Counted from the first letter of the stretch, positions 1-9,397 are shown. The stretch is 64,000 nucleotides of DNA from Prochlorococcus sp. scB243_495K23 (GCA_000635495.1 JFLW01000001.1:1-64000), one strand, 5' to 3'. The notes: generated from the letters alone by a model not told the origin. Translations and numbers: made by a program.

Positions 1-149
1 ACAGGAGAAGAGCAAAAAAGCAAGAATTAGAAAAACAGGAAGAGCAAAAGCAAGAATTAGAAAAACAGGAAGAGCAAAAGCAAGAATTAGAAAAACAGGA
101 AGAGCAAAAGCAAGAATTAGAAAAACAGGAAGAGCAAAAGCAAGAATTG
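1..149 (+). repeat. 30-bp tandem repeat inside ftsY
   Basis: Units at 31-60, 61-90, 91-120 and 121-149 are identical except for the last base or two. The unit encodes the decapeptide EKQEEQKQEL. Positions 1-30 hold a more divergent copy with small length changes that alter the residues to RRAKK before rejoining the QEL phase. The array continues past the window edge, so total copy number is unknown. Near-perfect identity suggests recent slippage expansion or homogenisation in the charged A domain of FtsY. Confidence 0.95.
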
Positions 150-1226
150 AGTGATATTTCTAATAAAGAAAATATTGCTGGACAGTCAAAAACTACTGCT
201 GAGCCTGAATTAGGAGAATTTGATGATAATTTTACTTGGTCTGCAATGGTATTAGCTGCTCAAGGAAAAAAAATAAATCAAATATCGATTGATGAAATTG
301 ATTGGTTAACTAAATTAAGGAGAGGATTAGAAGAAACCCGAAAAGGATTTGTTACTGAATTATTGGATAAATTAGGAGATGATCCTCTTACTCCTGAATC
401 TCTTGATGATTTAGAGACTTTATTAATAAGAGCTGATGTAGGGATTGATTCAACCGATAAAGTTATAAGTTCTCTCAGAACAAAATTAAACGAGGAAGTC
501 GTGGGTGGAGAAGCAGGAATAAAATTCTTGAAGAAGGAATTAAAATTAATTATCGATAAACCAATAAAAAATTCGGGTTTTGATCTTTTAGTCCCACAAA
601 AGGGTAAGTTAAATGTCTGGTTATTAGTAGGAGTTAATGGTGTTGGTAAAACTACTACATTAGGAAAATTAGCATATTTGTCATCGAGAAGTAATTATAA
701 AACTTTGATTGCTGCTGCTGATACTTTTAGAGCGGCTGCAGTAGAACAACTTAAAGTGTGGGGAGATAGAAGTAATGTTGAGGTTATATCTAATCAATCA
801 AAAAATGCTGATCCAGCTGCTGTAGTTTTTGATGCAATTAATTCTGCAAAAAAAAGAAATGTTGATTTATTACTTGTTGATACGGCGGGTAGGTTACAAA
901 CAAAAAATAATCTGATGGATGAATTAGCAAAAATAAAAAAAATTATTGATAAAAAGGCCCCAGATGCAATTGTTGAATCATTATTAGTTTTAGATGCAAG
1001 TCAGGGTCAAAATGGGTTAAAGCAAGCAAAAAGTTTTGCTAAATCAGCAGATTTAAGTGGAGCAATTATTACTAAATTAGATGGTACTTCTAGAGGAGGA
1101 GTATCTTTAGCGGTATCTGAAGAAGTAAATTTGCCAATAAGGTTTATTGGAGCAGGAGAAGGTATAAAAGATTTGAGGCCATTTAATAGTTATGAATTTG
1201 TAGAGGCTTTGCTTGCAGATAAATAA
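1..1226 (+). CDS. ftsY: Signal recognition particle receptor FtsY, 5' end outside window
   Basis: GTPase that docks SRP-ribosome complexes at the membrane for co-translational insertion. The frame is open to the window's left edge (codons in phase with position 3), so the start is upstream; the TTG at 147 is an in-frame Leu codon, not a credible start. An E/K/Q-rich N-terminal segment made of a 30-bp tandem repeat is followed by the SRP54-type helical N domain and the NG GTPase domain: G1 GVNGVGKTT (near nt 630-656), DTFRAAAVEQL, G3 DTAGR, G4 TKLDG and the closing GAGEGIKDLRPF. The charged N-terminal region corresponds to the variable A domain of FtsY, which binds the membrane in other bacteria. 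The downstream phosphatase gene is on the same strand after 67 bp. Confidence 0.96.
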   Translation, partial: RRRAKKQELEKQEEQKQELEKQEEQKQELEKQEEQKQELEKQEEQKQELSDISNKENIAGQSKTTAEPELGEFDDNFTWSAMVLAAQGKKINQISIDEIDWLTKLRRGLEETRKGFVTELLDKLGDDPLTPESLDDLETLLIRADVGIDSTDKVISSLRTKLNEEVVGGEAGIKFLKKELKLIIDKPIKNSGFDLLVPQKGKLNVWLLVGVNGVGKTTTLGKLAYLSSRSNYKTLIAAADTFRAAAVEQLKVWGDRSNVEVISNQSKNADPAAVVFDAINSAKKRNVDLLLVDTAGRLQTKNNLMDELAKIKKIIDKKAPDAIVESLLVLDASQGQNGLKQAKSFAKSADLSGAIITKLDGTSRGGVSLAVSEEVNLPIRFIGAGEGIKDLRPFNSYEFVEALLADK

Positions 1227-1293
1227 ATATTTAATTAATTTTTTTTGAAAAATAAAATATAATGTTAAAACATATTTATCTATTAAATTTGTT

Positions 1294-2634
1294 TTGACAA
1301 ATAATCAAAGAGAAAAAATATTTTCGAACAAATTTATTCAAAATTTTTTAGAAAATGAACCTACAGTAATTCAAAATAAATATAAATTTGCTGAAATTGC
1401 GTCTTCCTTAGCCTATTATTTAAAATCATTTTCAAATATAAATAAATTATTGGATTATGTATCCTTAATTTTTAAACATATTTTTTCTAAGAATATAATT
1501 TTAATTATTCCTTTAAATTATGAGGGAGAGATATGGAATGAAAATATCAAAATTTCTGTTAATTATGAATATTTAACAGTTGAAGAAGAGATTAATTGTT
1601 TTTTGAATCAATTTCATTTTTCAAAAAATTTTAAAATAAAAGAAATTTTAACTTTTGAAAATGCTTTAAAAAATAAATTTAAAGAATATAAAATTGAATC
1701 AAAAAAAATAATATCTAGAGGGAAATGCAGGGGATTTATTTATATTTTTAGCGCAGATATTTCTAGACATTCAATTACTGAAGATAGTAATTTTAATTTT
1801 ATTGAAAATTGTCTAGCTGTTGGATTAGAAAATCACTACTTAATAAAAACAAAGAAAAAGCATGAAAATGTAGATAGAGAAATTTCTACTGGTGCTGAAA
1901 TTCAATCTCAATTGCTCCCGGATTATTGTCCAATTATCCATGGTATAGATATGGCTGCACATTGTAGACCAGCTCTTCAGCTAGGTGGAGATTACTATGA
2001 TTTTATGTGCTTAAAGACGAATATCTCTGAAAAAAGGAAAGAAAAATCAAGATGGGCCCTTGTTATAGGTGATGTTATGGGTAAAGGGATCCCAGCCGGT
2101 CTTTTAATGACAATGTTAAGAGGTATGTTACGTGCAGAGGTTCTTACTGGTCTGCCTCCAGATAGAATTTTGCATGATTTGAATCAACTAGCAATAAATG
2201 ATTTAGATCAATCGCATAGATTTGTGACATTATTTTACTCAGATTATGATCCCAGAACTAGAAAATTGAGATTCGCTAATGCAGCACATAATCCCCCTCT
2301 GCTTTGGAAAAGTTCTGATCAGAAAATTATTAAATTAGATTCAAAAGGATTTGTACTTGGACTACAAAAAGATGCTGAATATCATTGTGGCGAAATCAAG
2401 CTTAATCAAAATGATTTGGTTCTCTATTACACAGATGGAGTAATTGATACTTCTAATTCTTTAGGACAAAGATTTGATGAGGAAAGATTAATTAAAACTC
2501 TTGCAAAATTATGCAAGCAATCTTATACATCCCAAGAAATTTTAAATAAATTATTTAAAAAGTTAGATGATTTTACCGGGCAAAATAGACATCTTGAAGA
2601 TGATGCCTCGATGGTTATTTTTCAATTGACATAG
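1294..2634 (+). CDS. SpoIIE/RsbU-type serine phosphatase (PP2C superfamily)
   Basis: Predicted manganese- or magnesium-dependent serine/threonine phosphatase of the SpoIIE/RsbU group, which in other bacteria dephosphorylates anti-sigma antagonists. The 446-residue protein has an N-terminal region of about 190 residues that I cannot assign, possibly a GAF-like sensor. The catalytic domain follows: linker EIQSQLLPD, GGDYYDF (231-237), GDVMGKGIPAG (about 259-269), NAAHNPPLLW, YYTDGVID and DDASM near the C-terminus, which supply the metal-binding aspartates. The start is TTG at 1294; no ATG or GTG fits better. No anti-sigma or STAS partner gene is adjacent, so the target is unknown. Confidence 0.85.
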   Translation: MTNNQREKIFSNKFIQNFLENEPTVIQNKYKFAEIASSLAYYLKSFSNINKLLDYVSLIFKHIFSKNIILIIPLNYEGEIWNENIKISVNYEYLTVEEEINCFLNQFHFSKNFKIKEILTFENALKNKFKEYKIESKKIISRGKCRGFIYIFSADISRHSITEDSNFNFIENCLAVGLENHYLIKTKKKHENVDREISTGAEIQSQLLPDYCPIIHGIDMAAHCRPALQLGGDYYDFMCLKTNISEKRKEKSRWALVIGDVMGKGIPAGLLMTMLRGMLRAEVLTGLPPDRILHDLNQLAINDLDQSHRFVTLFYSDYDPRTRKLRFANAAHNPPLLWKSSDQKIIKLDSKGFVLGLQKDAEYHCGEIKLNQNDLVLYYTDGVIDTSNSLGQRFDEERLIKTLAKLCKQSYTSQEILNKLFKKLDDFTGQNRHLEDDASMVIFQLT

Positions 2635-2695
2635 ATATTTTTGTCACTTATATAAAAAAATGCTTTAGTAGAGATACTTAACATTACTAATTGAT

Positions 2696-4075
2696 ATGGC
2701 AAAAGTTTGGAGTAAAAGGTTTGATAATGCACTTGACCCTTTTATTGAAAAGTTTAATGCCTCAATTGGTTTTGATAGAAAGCTTATTTTAGAAGATTTA
2801 GATTGTTCGATTGCTCATGCGAAAATGCTTAGCAAAACAAAAGTTATATCCTCTTCCGAGGCGTACCAAATTATTAATGGTTTAGAATTAATAAAAGTTG
2901 AGTATTTGGAGGGTAAATTTTCTCCTAGTCCACCTTCTGAAGATATTCACTATTGTATAGAAGAAAAGCTGATAAGTTTAATTGGTGAAACTGGAAAAAA
3001 ATTACACACAGGTAGAAGTAGAAATGATCAAGTTGGTACAGATATAAGATTGTGGCTAAGAAAAGAGATTGACAATATTGAAATTTTAATAACTGAATTG
3101 CAAAAATCTTTCTTGAATCTTGCGAAATCTAATATTTATACCTTAATTCCTGGATATACCCACATGCAAAGAGCGCAACCATTATCTTTGGCTCATCATT
3201 TATTGGCTTACATAGAAATGCTCCAAAGAGACCGTGAAAGGTATAAAGAAGTACGCTCAAGAGTTAATATTTCTCCTTTGGGAGCTGCAGCATTAGCTGG
3301 AACAAAAATAAAAATAGATAGACATTTTACAGCTGCAGAATTGGGTTTTAAAAAGATATATAAAAACAGTATTGATGCAGTGAGTGATAGAGATTTTTGT
3401 ATAGAGTTTGTTTCTGCATCTGCTATATTGATGTCTCATTTAAGTAAAATTTCAGAGGAAATAATTTTATGGGTAACTGATGAATTTTCTTTTGCAAAAT
3501 TAACAGATAAATGTGCCACAGGAAGTAGCTTAATGCCGCAGAAAAAAAATCCTGACGTTCCAGAATTGATAAGAGGCAAGACAGGAAGAGTGTATGGTCA
3601 TCTTCAGGCATTGTTAACGATGGTTAAAGGGGTACCGCTTTCATATAATAAAGATTTTCAAGAGGACAAAGAGCCAATATTTGATACTGCAGAAACAATA
3701 TCTTCTTGTATTAAAGCAATGACTATTTTAATTAATGAGGGCATTGAATTTGATATTGAAAATCTATCTGATTCTGTAGAAAACGACTTTTCTAATGCTA
3801 CTGATTTGGCAGATTACTTAGTTGATAAAGACGTCCCTTTCAGGACCGCTTATCAAGTTGTTGGTCAAATGGTTAAATATTGCTTGGAGAGAAAAATGTT
3901 ATTTAAAAATCTTAAAATTGAAGAATTTAAAAAATTTCATCCCGAATTTGATGAGGATGTTTTTGTAGATCTTAAACCTCTTAATGTCGTTAAATCAAGA
4001 AATAGCGAAGGTGGTACAGGTTTTGTTCAAGTAGAAAAAGAGGTAAATAATTGGCAAAAAAGATTGTTACTTTGA
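2696..4075 (+). CDS. argH: Argininosuccinate lyase
   Basis: Last step of arginine synthesis: cleaves argininosuccinate to arginine and fumarate. The 459-residue length is normal for the family. Visible signatures are HTGRSRNDQ (104-112), [10 protein letters not shown] (153-162) and the fumarase/aspartase superfamily loop [12 protein letters not shown] (276-287), which carries the catalytic serine. The ATG start at 2696 begins MAKVWSKRF, as in other cyanobacterial ArgH proteins. argJ of the same pathway lies at 40.9 kb, so the arginine genes are scattered, as is usual in cyanobacteria. Confidence 0.97.
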   Translation: MAKVWSKRFDNALDPFIEKFNASIGFDRKLILEDLDCSIAHAKMLSKTKVISSSEAYQIINGLELIKVEYLEGKFSPSPPSEDIHYCIEEKLISLIGETGKKLHTGRSRNDQVGTDIRLWLRKEIDNIEILITELQKSFLNLAKSNIYTLIPGYTHMQRAQPLSLAHHLLAYIEMLQRDRERYKEVRSRVNISPLGAAALAGTKIKIDRHFTAAELGFKKIYKNSIDAVSDRDFCIEFVSASAILMSHLSKISEEIILWVTDEFSFAKLTDKCATGSSLMPQKKNPDVPELIRGKTGRVYGHLQALLTMVKGVPLSYNKDFQEDKEPIFDTAETISSCIKAMTILINEGIEFDIENLSDSVENDFSNATDLADYLVDKDVPFRTAYQVVGQMVKYCLERKMLFKNLKIEEFKKFHPEFDEDVFVDLKPLNVVKSRNSEGGTGFVQVEKEVNNWQKRLLL

Positions 4076-4139
4076 ATCTCAATAATTTTTCTACAACAAG
4101 GGTATGCTTTGAAGTAGAATAATAAAGCAACGTTATGAG

Positions 4140-4160
4140 ACTACTCATTGTAGTTTTTTT
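4140..4160 (+). promoter_or_regulatory. Hairpin plus T-tract just upstream of the RNA-binding protein gene
   Basis: ACTAC, loop TCATT, GTAGT, then a run of seven Ts, with further A-U and G-U pairs possible below the stem. It ends only 27 bp before the GTG start of the RRM gene and 65 bp after the argH stop. It may be a weak intrinsic terminator for argH, or a leader hairpin or attenuator of the RNA-binding protein gene. The short spacing leaves no room for a promoter between hairpin and start codon, so an rbp transcript starting upstream would have to pass through it. Confidence 0.5.
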
Positions 4161-4187
4161 ATAAGGTAAATTTTTGTTGAGTTTAAA

Positions 4188-4796
4188 GTGAGCATTTTTG
4201 TTGGCAATTTGCCGTTCCGCGCAGAGCGTGAAGATGTTATACAGTTGTTTGCCCCTTTTGGTGAGGTTTTAAATTGTTCTCTTCCATTGGAGAGAGATAC
4301 TGGTAGGAAAAGGGGATTCGCATTTATTGAAATGGCAGATGAAGCGATTGAGTCAAAAGCTATTGATGGTTTGCAAGGAACGGAACTTATGGGTAGACCA
4401 TTAAGAATTAATAAAGCTGAACCTAGAGGTTCTGGTGGATCTCGTAGAGGAGGAAGAGGCGGCCATGGCGGCGGCAATAATGGCGGCTATGGAGGTGGCG
4501 GCTACGGCGGCGGAAATAATGGCGGCTATGGAGGTGGCGGCTACGGCGGCGGAAATAATGGCGGCTATGGAGGTGGCGGCTACGGCGGCGGCAATAATGG
4601 CGGCTATGGAGGTGGCGGCTACGGCGGCGGAAATAATGGATCTAATATCTCTAACGCTAATAAATCTTCTGGAGCAGAAGGTTGGGAAGACAGAAGTTAT
4701 GGAAATGCTTCTGACAACTCTGAATATGAAAATGGTAGGAGCAGAAGAAAAAGGGGAGTGTCCAATAAGAGCAATACTTCAAACGAGACAAATTAG
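4188..4796 (+). CDS. Glycine-rich RRM RNA-binding protein (cyanobacterial Rbp family)
   Basis: Single RNA recognition motif followed by a glycine-rich tail, the architecture of cyanobacterial Rbp proteins, several of which are cold-induced. RNP-2 is IFVGNLPF (3-10) and RNP-1 is KRGFAFIE (41-48). Residues about 83-150 are four 13-residue Gly/Tyr/Asn repeats, followed by a Ser/Asn-rich basic tail ending near residue 202. At 202 residues it is longer than the usual roughly 100-residue cyanobacterial Rbp because of the repeats. The start is GTG at 4188, giving MSIFVGNLPF directly. The repeat DNA is strikingly GC-rich against the AT-rich genome. A long alternative-frame ORF over the repeat is an artefact. 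Confidence 0.93.
   Translation: MSIFVGNLPFRAEREDVIQLFAPFGEVLNCSLPLERDTGRKRGFAFIEMADEAIESKAIDGLQGTELMGRPLRINKAEPRGSGGSRRGGRGGHGGGNNGGYGGGGYGGGNNGGYGGGGYGGGNNGGYGGGGYGGGNNGGYGGGGYGGGNNGSNISNANKSSGAEGWEDRSYGNASDNSEYENGRSRRKRGVSNKSNTSNETN
4476..4640 (+). repeat. 39-bp tandem repeat encoding a glycine-rich tail
   Basis: About four near-identical 39-bp units, each encoding GGYGGGGYGGGNN, run through the RNA-binding protein gene. Copies differ at only a few third positions (GGC or GGA before AATAAT). The block is GC-rich, with nearly every glycine codon GGC, unlike surrounding genes. The expansion is in frame (multiples of 13 residues). Confidence 0.92.
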
Positions 4797-5797
4797 TAAC
4801 CCATTTCTTCAAGAACTGTCGTTAATTTAAATAGATATTCAATATTTAATTCTTTTTTTAAAGATTTATTAGAAACTTGATTTCTCCAAATTTTTGCTTT
4901 TGGTATACCTTCAACTAAATTTATAAGATGTTTACAAATATCCCAAGATTTTCCTCCATTACTTAAATGCGCTTCTATGTATGGAATTAAGGAAAATATT
5001 ACACTGGAAGCAGATTTGGTTTTTTTATTAATTCCATAAATCCTCTGATCAATTTCAGACCATCTCAAGGGATGTTTATAAATTGACCGTCCAATCATGA
5101 CCCCATCAAAATCATTCAAGGCTTCTAATGATTCATCGATATTTGTTAAACCTCCATTGATTTCTATTAATAATTCTGGATTTGATTTTTTCAATTTTTT
5201 TACTACATCATAATTAAGTGGCGGTATGGTCCTATTTTGTTTTGGATTTAAACCTTTTAATATGGCTTTCCTTGCATGAACTGCAAATCTGTCTGCACCA
5301 GCATTTGCGATAATTCTTACGAAATTATTCAAATTAACGAAACTATCATCATTGTCTACACCGATTCTGTGTTTGATGGTAATCGGCAAATTGCAATTAT
5401 TTTTTAAGGATTCTATACATTTTGCTACTTTTTCAGGTTCTTTCATAAGTGAAGCGCCAAAATTTCCAGAACAGACCCTTGGACTCGGACAACCAACATT
5501 AAAGTTTATTTCGTCATAACCCCAATCCTGCGCCATTTTAGCTGCCTCTTTGAGGGTTTTAGGATCGTCTCCACCAAACTGAATCGATATCGGGTGTTCT
5601 TCATCATTAAAATCTAGAAAAATTTCTTTTTTATTCGTATAAACCAAACTCTGGGCCACAATCATTTCCGTATATAAAAGGGCCTCAGAACTTATTTTTC
5701 TCATTATCATCCTAAAGTGCCTATCAGTACAATCCATCATTGGAGCAATACTTAATTTATGAATATTTTTAATAGAATTAGATTGAATAATTTTCAT
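4793..5797 (-). CDS. dusA: tRNA-dihydrouridine synthase (DusA type)
   Basis: FMN enzyme that reduces uridine to dihydrouridine in tRNA D-loops. The 334 residues begin SIAPMMDCTDRHFR, the DusA-type start of the TIM barrel. The catalytic cysteine is C103 in NVGCPSPRV, followed by GASLM. IKHRIGVD, FAVHARKA, EINGG and GVMIGRSIYKHP carry the usual phosphate and FMN contacts. Its stop overlaps the end of the RNA-binding protein gene by 4 bp (convergent). It is divergent from msrB, with only about 20 bp between the two starts. Confidence 0.93.
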   Translation of the reverse strand: MKIIQSNSIKNIHKLSIAPMMDCTDRHFRMIMRKISSEALLYTEMIVAQSLVYTNKKEIFLDFNDEEHPISIQFGGDDPKTLKEAAKMAQDWGYDEINFNVGCPSPRVCSGNFGASLMKEPEKVAKCIESLKNNCNLPITIKHRIGVDNDDSFVNLNNFVRIIANAGADRFAVHARKAILKGLNPKQNRTIPPLNYDVVKKLKKSNPELLIEINGGLTNIDESLEALNDFDGVMIGRSIYKHPLRWSEIDQRIYGINKKTKSASSVIFSLIPYIEAHLSNGGKSWDICKHLINLVEGIPKAKIWRNQVSNKSLKKELNIEYLFKLTTVLEEMGY

Positions 5798-5817
5798 TGT
5801 TTTTTTGATTTAAATAT

Positions 5818-6312
5818 ATGAATCAATTCCTATCCAGAAGAGCTTTTATTCTAATTCCTACTATGTCAATCTTAAAAATAATCTTTAAGCCTATGAAAGT
5901 ATTAGCATCTTCACTTGCTTCTAAAGGTGAGTGGAATTTCTCAAAAGAGGAATGGAAAACTAGGCTTAGTCCAGAATCCTATTATATTTTGCGGGAGGAA
6001 GGGACAGAAAGAGCTTTCAGCAGCCAATTAAATAATGAAAAAAGAAAAGGGATTTTTTACTGTGCAGGATGCGATTTGCCACTTTTTTCCTCAGATAAAA
6101 AGTTCGATAGTGGTACAGGATGGCCAAGTTTTTGGGATTCAATTCCAGGGTCAGTAGAAACAAAAGTTGATTTTAAGTTAATTGTCCCTAGAACCGAATA
6201 TCATTGCTCTAGATGCGGTGGTCATCAAGGTCATGTCTTCAATGATGGGCCACTTCCCACTGGTAAAAGATACTGCAACAATGGATTAGCGTTACGATTT
6301 GTTCCTGACTAA
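5818..6312 (+). CDS. msrB: Peptide-methionine (R)-S-oxide reductase MsrB
   Basis: Repairs methionine R-sulfoxide in proteins. The domain has structural zinc pairs C82/C85 (YCAGC) and C130/C133 ([12 protein letters not shown]), and the catalytic cysteine C153 in [11 protein letters not shown]. The 164-residue protein carries about 35 extra N-terminal residues with [14 protein letters not shown], a sequence resembling a twin-arginine signal (S-R-R-x-F-I) followed by a hydrophobic stretch. This suggests export or membrane attachment, possibly to the periplasm or thylakoid lumen. The ATG at 5818 is the only start that includes it. If a later start is used (M26), the enzyme would be cytosolic. Confidence 0.93.
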   Translation: MNQFLSRRAFILIPTMSILKIIFKPMKVLASSLASKGEWNFSKEEWKTRLSPESYYILREEGTERAFSSQLNNEKRKGIFYCAGCDLPLFSSDKKFDSGTGWPSFWDSIPGSVETKVDFKLIVPRTEYHCSRCGGHQGHVFNDGPLPTGKRYCNNGLALRFVPD

Positions 6313-6386
6313 ATATTTGTGCGGCCTTCCGCAACTTGTTTTGTGCTTCACTTTATTGGAAAATAGTTTTATTAAATTTTAGAAAA

Positions 6387-7106
6387 ATGATTGAAAATCA
6401 ATCAGACAATATTGGTAATAAAGGAAATGATGATTGTAATCAGGATAATTCTCCTGAAGATATATTATCTAGCCAAAATTCACCTACTGAAAATGATGAA
6501 TTACCTTCTCAAAAAACAGAAGAAATTAATACTGAAGAATTAAAAAATACTATTTCTAATAATGATGCAAGATTAGAACAATTAGAAAAAGAGCATGAAA
6601 CATTAAAAAATCAATATGTAAGGATTTCAGCAGATTTTGATAATTTCAGAAAAAGGCAGTCTAGGGATCAGGATGATTTAAAAATTCAACTTGTTTCCAA
6701 GACTTTAACTGCCATACTTCCTATTGTTGACAATTTTGAGAGAGCAAGACAACAACTTAAACCAGAAAATGAGGAAGCTCAAGCTCTTCATAGAAGTTAT
6801 CAAGGATTGTATAAACAACTAGTAGAAGTTTTAAAACAACAGGGAGTGTCACCCATGAGAGTTGTTGGTCAGCAATTTGATCCAAACTTGCATGAAGCTG
6901 TATTAAGAGAACCTAGTGAAGAGTTTGAAGAGGATTTTATTATTGAAGAATTGCAGCGAGGATATCATCTAGAAGGTAAGGTTTTGAGGCATGCATTGGT
7001 TAAGGTTTCTATGGGACCAGGTAAACAAAATTCACAACAGGAAGTAGAAAAGGATACAGTTGAAGGGGATGCTAATTCAGAGTTAAATACTTCTGAAGAT
7101 GTATAA
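6387..7106 (+). CDS. grpE: Heat-shock nucleotide exchange factor GrpE
   Basis: Exchanges ADP for ATP on DnaK. From the ATG at 6387 the protein has 239 residues: a low-complexity acidic, Asn-rich N-terminus, a coiled-coil region ([17 protein letters not shown]), the family motif [10 protein letters not shown], and the C-terminal beta domain with FDPNLHEAV and [18 protein letters not shown] longer frame reaches a TTG at 6336, but its extra 17 residues (MFCASLYW...) do not look like GrpE, so I chose the ATG. It lies directly upstream of dnaJ on the same strand with 29 bp between, as in many cyanobacteria, and is probably co-transcribed with it. Confidence 0.95.
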   Translation: MIENQSDNIGNKGNDDCNQDNSPEDILSSQNSPTENDELPSQKTEEINTEELKNTISNNDARLEQLEKEHETLKNQYVRISADFDNFRKRQSRDQDDLKIQLVSKTLTAILPIVDNFERARQQLKPENEEAQALHRSYQGLYKQLVEVLKQQGVSPMRVVGQQFDPNLHEAVLREPSEEFEEDFIIEELQRGYHLEGKVLRHALVKVSMGPGKQNSQQEVEKDTVEGDANSELNTSEDV

Positions 7107-7135
7107 ATTCCAAATTCTTATTTGAGCATTATCTA

Positions 7136-8260
7136 ATGGCTGATTTTTACCAAATACTTGGAGTTTCAAGAGATGCTGATGCGGATACCTTAAAAAGGGC
7201 TTATAGAAAATTAGCAAGACAATACCATCCAGATGTTAATAAAGAACCTGGTGCGGAAGATAAATTTAAAGAAATTGGTAAGGCTTACGAAGCATTAGCT
7301 GATCCTGAAACTAGAGCAAGATATGACCAATTTGGAGAAGCTGGCCTTGGAGGTGCAGCTGGGATGCCTGATATGGGCGATATGGGTGGCTTTGCAGATT
7401 TATTTGAAACTTTTTTTAATGGCTTTGGTGGGCAAAATCCACAAGGAGGAAGAACACAAAGAAGAGGCCCTCAACAAGGAGATGATCTAAGGTATGATCT
7501 TAATGTTGACTTTAAAGATGCAATTTTTGGCCAACAAAGAGAAATTAAAATTCCTCATTTGGAGACATGTGAAGTCTGTAGGGGAACAGGTGCAAAACCA
7601 GGAACAGGACCCAAAACTTGTTCAACATGTGGTGGAAGTGGACAAGTTAGAAGAGCTACAAGAACACCTTTTGGTAATTTCACACAAGTAGCTGAATGTC
7701 CTTCATGTAATGGGGCTGGCCAGATAATTGCAGATCCATGTTTAACTTGTGGCGGTAATGGCGTGAAGCAAGTCAGAAAAAAATTAAGAATTAATATTCC
7801 TGCAGGAGTTGATACTGGCACTAAATTAAGAGTTTCCGGCGAGGGAAATGTTGGTTTGAAAGGGGGTCCACCTGGAGACCTTTATGTTTTTATAAAGGTT
7901 AAGAATGATTCAAAACTTAAAAGAGATGGTGTAACTATTTATTCAGAAATATCAGTGAGTTATTTACAGGCTATTTTAGGTGACACTGTAAAAATCACTA
8001 CAGTCGATGGAGATGTTAATTTAAAAATTCCAAATGGTACGCAGCCAAATACAACTCTTTCACTTGAGAATAAAGGCGTACCTAGACTTGGAAATCCGGT
8101 TGCGAGAGGAAATCATGAAGTTTTAGTAAAAGTAAAATTACCAACTCGTATAACCGACTCGGAACGAGAGCTTTTAGAGGGTTTAGCTTCTCAATATTCA
8201 GATAAAAATATTAATTCCAGTAGTGGACTGTTTAGTAAATTATTTGGTAAAGAATCTTAA
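7136..8260 (+). CDS. dnaJ: Chaperone DnaJ (Hsp40, type I)
   Basis: Co-chaperone that stimulates the DnaK ATPase. The 374 residues show all type I parts: J domain with HPD at 31-33, a Gly/Phe-rich linker, four zinc-binding CxxCxGxG repeats ([32 protein letters not shown]), and the C-terminal substrate-binding domain. The TAA stop shares a base with the ATG of the next gene (TAATG), indicating translational coupling in the run grpE-dnaJ-tusA-like-rsgA. Confidence 0.98.
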   Translation: MADFYQILGVSRDADADTLKRAYRKLARQYHPDVNKEPGAEDKFKEIGKAYEALADPETRARYDQFGEAGLGGAAGMPDMGDMGGFADLFETFFNGFGGQNPQGGRTQRRGPQQGDDLRYDLNVDFKDAIFGQQREIKIPHLETCEVCRGTGAKPGTGPKTCSTCGGSGQVRRATRTPFGNFTQVAECPSCNGAGQIIADPCLTCGGNGVKQVRKKLRINIPAGVDTGTKLRVSGEGNVGLKGGPPGDLYVFIKVKNDSKLKRDGVTIYSEISVSYLQAILGDTVKITTVDGDVNLKIPNGTQPNTTLSLENKGVPRLGNPVARGNHEVLVKVKLPTRITDSERELLEGLASQYSDKNINSSSGLFSKLFGKES

Positions 8261-8490
8261 TGACTTCCTTAAAGCATTTGGATCTTAAATCTGTTCCATG
8301 TCCTTTAAATGTTGTCAAAATTAAATTGGCTTTGGAGAAGTTATCTAAAAATGAACAACTTATTGTTGAACTAGATAAAGGTGAACCAGAAGAAATGGTA
8401 TTAAATAATTTAAAAGAGATGGGATGTTTGTTTAAACAAATCAAAGAAAATGAAAAATTTATAAAAATAAAAATATTGAATGAAAACTAA
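8260..8490 (+). CDS. TusA/SirA-like sulfurtransferase family protein
   Basis: A 76-residue protein with the TusA-type fold signature: short beta strand, then VPCPLNVVKIKLALEKL and the later EPEEMVLNNLKEMGC. TusA proteins carry sulfur on the cysteine of CPxP; here the motif reads CPLN, keeping the cysteine but losing the second proline, so sulfur relay is plausible but unproven. Its start overlaps the dnaJ stop by one base and its end overlaps the rsgA start by 11 bp, so it sits in a tightly coupled operon. Confidence 0.75.
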   Translation: MTSLKHLDLKSVPCPLNVVKIKLALEKLSKNEQLIVELDKGEPEEMVLNNLKEMGCLFKQIKENEKFIKIKILNEN

Positions 8491-9397
8491 TAGTAAATAT
8501 TTAGGTTTAGTTACGAAAAAATTTAATGATTTTTTTTTAGTTGATTTAAAAAATCAAGAAAACTCTGGAAATAGCCAGAAATTTTTATGTAAGGTTAAGA
8601 AGTCTATAAATTTCAAGGATCAATTAATTTATGTTGGAGACGAAGTAGGGATTGAAAAAATTGACTTTAAAAGTAAACGTGCAGTAATAACAAGTCTAAA
8701 AAAAAGAAAAAATCTATTAGTTAGACCCTCAGTTGCAAATATTTCTAACATATACGTTACTTTTTCCGTTGAAGAACCAGAGTTAAATTTATCTCAAGTT
8801 AATAGGTTTTTGATATCAGCAGAATCAATGGGAGTTGAAGTCTCATTAGTTTTGACAAAGTGTGATTTAATTTCTGATAAAAGAAGATCATATCTAATTG
8901 ATAAATTTGAGAAATGGGGTTACCAAGTAATAACTTTAAATTTACAGAAATCTGATTGCTTTAAAAATTTATTAGCCGAACTAAAGCAAAAAGAATGTTC
9001 AATTTTTATGGGTCCATCTGGAGTTGGCAAAACTACTTTGTTAAATATGATTATTCCTGGTCTTCAAAATAGTACTGCTCCAGTTTCCAATAAAATTAAG
9101 AGGGGAAAAAATACTACTCGAAATGTTGAGTTATTTTCTATGTCGAATCAAAGTTACATTGTTGATACTCCTGGTTTTAATATGCAACCTTTAGAGGTTG
9201 ATATTAAGTTGTTACCAAATCTTTATTCAGAAATATATAAACAAGTAATCGAAGAAGGAATTAAGTGTAAATTTCGTAACTGCTTACACTTAAATGATGA
9301 GGGATGTAATTTAAATACATCTTTCGAAAGATATTCTTTTTATAAAGAAATGATTGAGTCTTCTAAGAGTCACTATTATCAAAACCAGGAAGATTAA
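8480..9397 (+). CDS. rsgA: Ribosome small-subunit-dependent GTPase RsgA
   Basis: Circularly permuted GTPase that checks late 30S subunit maturation. The N-terminal OB-fold region is followed by the permuted G motifs in the order TKCD (G4), [12 protein letters not shown] (G1) and DTPGF (G3), and then the C-terminal zinc finger [14 protein letters not shown]. The length of 305 residues is typical. The start ATG at 8480 lies inside the end of the TusA-like gene. The 3' end overlaps the convergent ybaB gene by 35 bp. Confidence 0.95.
   Translation: MKTNSKYLGLVTKKFNDFFLVDLKNQENSGNSQKFLCKVKKSINFKDQLIYVGDEVGIEKIDFKSKRAVITSLKKRKNLLVRPSVANISNIYVTFSVEEPELNLSQVNRFLISAESMGVEVSLVLTKCDLISDKRRSYLIDKFEKWGYQVITLNLQKSDCFKNLLAELKQKECSIFMGPSGVGKTTLLNMIIPGLQNSTAPVSNKIKRGKNTTRNVELFSMSNQSYIVDTPGFNMQPLEVDIKLLPNLYSEIYKQVIEEGIKCKFRNCLHLNDEGCNLNTSFERYSFYKEMIESSKSHYYQNQED

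Noticed and set aside
1-149. Possible CRISPR array
   Set aside because: The repeats are contiguous with no spacers and lie in the coding frame of ftsY.
147-149. TTG as the ftsY start
   Set aside because: The frame stays open to the window edge and encodes the same repeat peptide upstream.
4435-4830. 131-codon ORF overlapping the glycine-rich repeat
   Set aside because: It is the shifted reading of the GC repeats (M/A-rich), with the real RRM protein in another frame.
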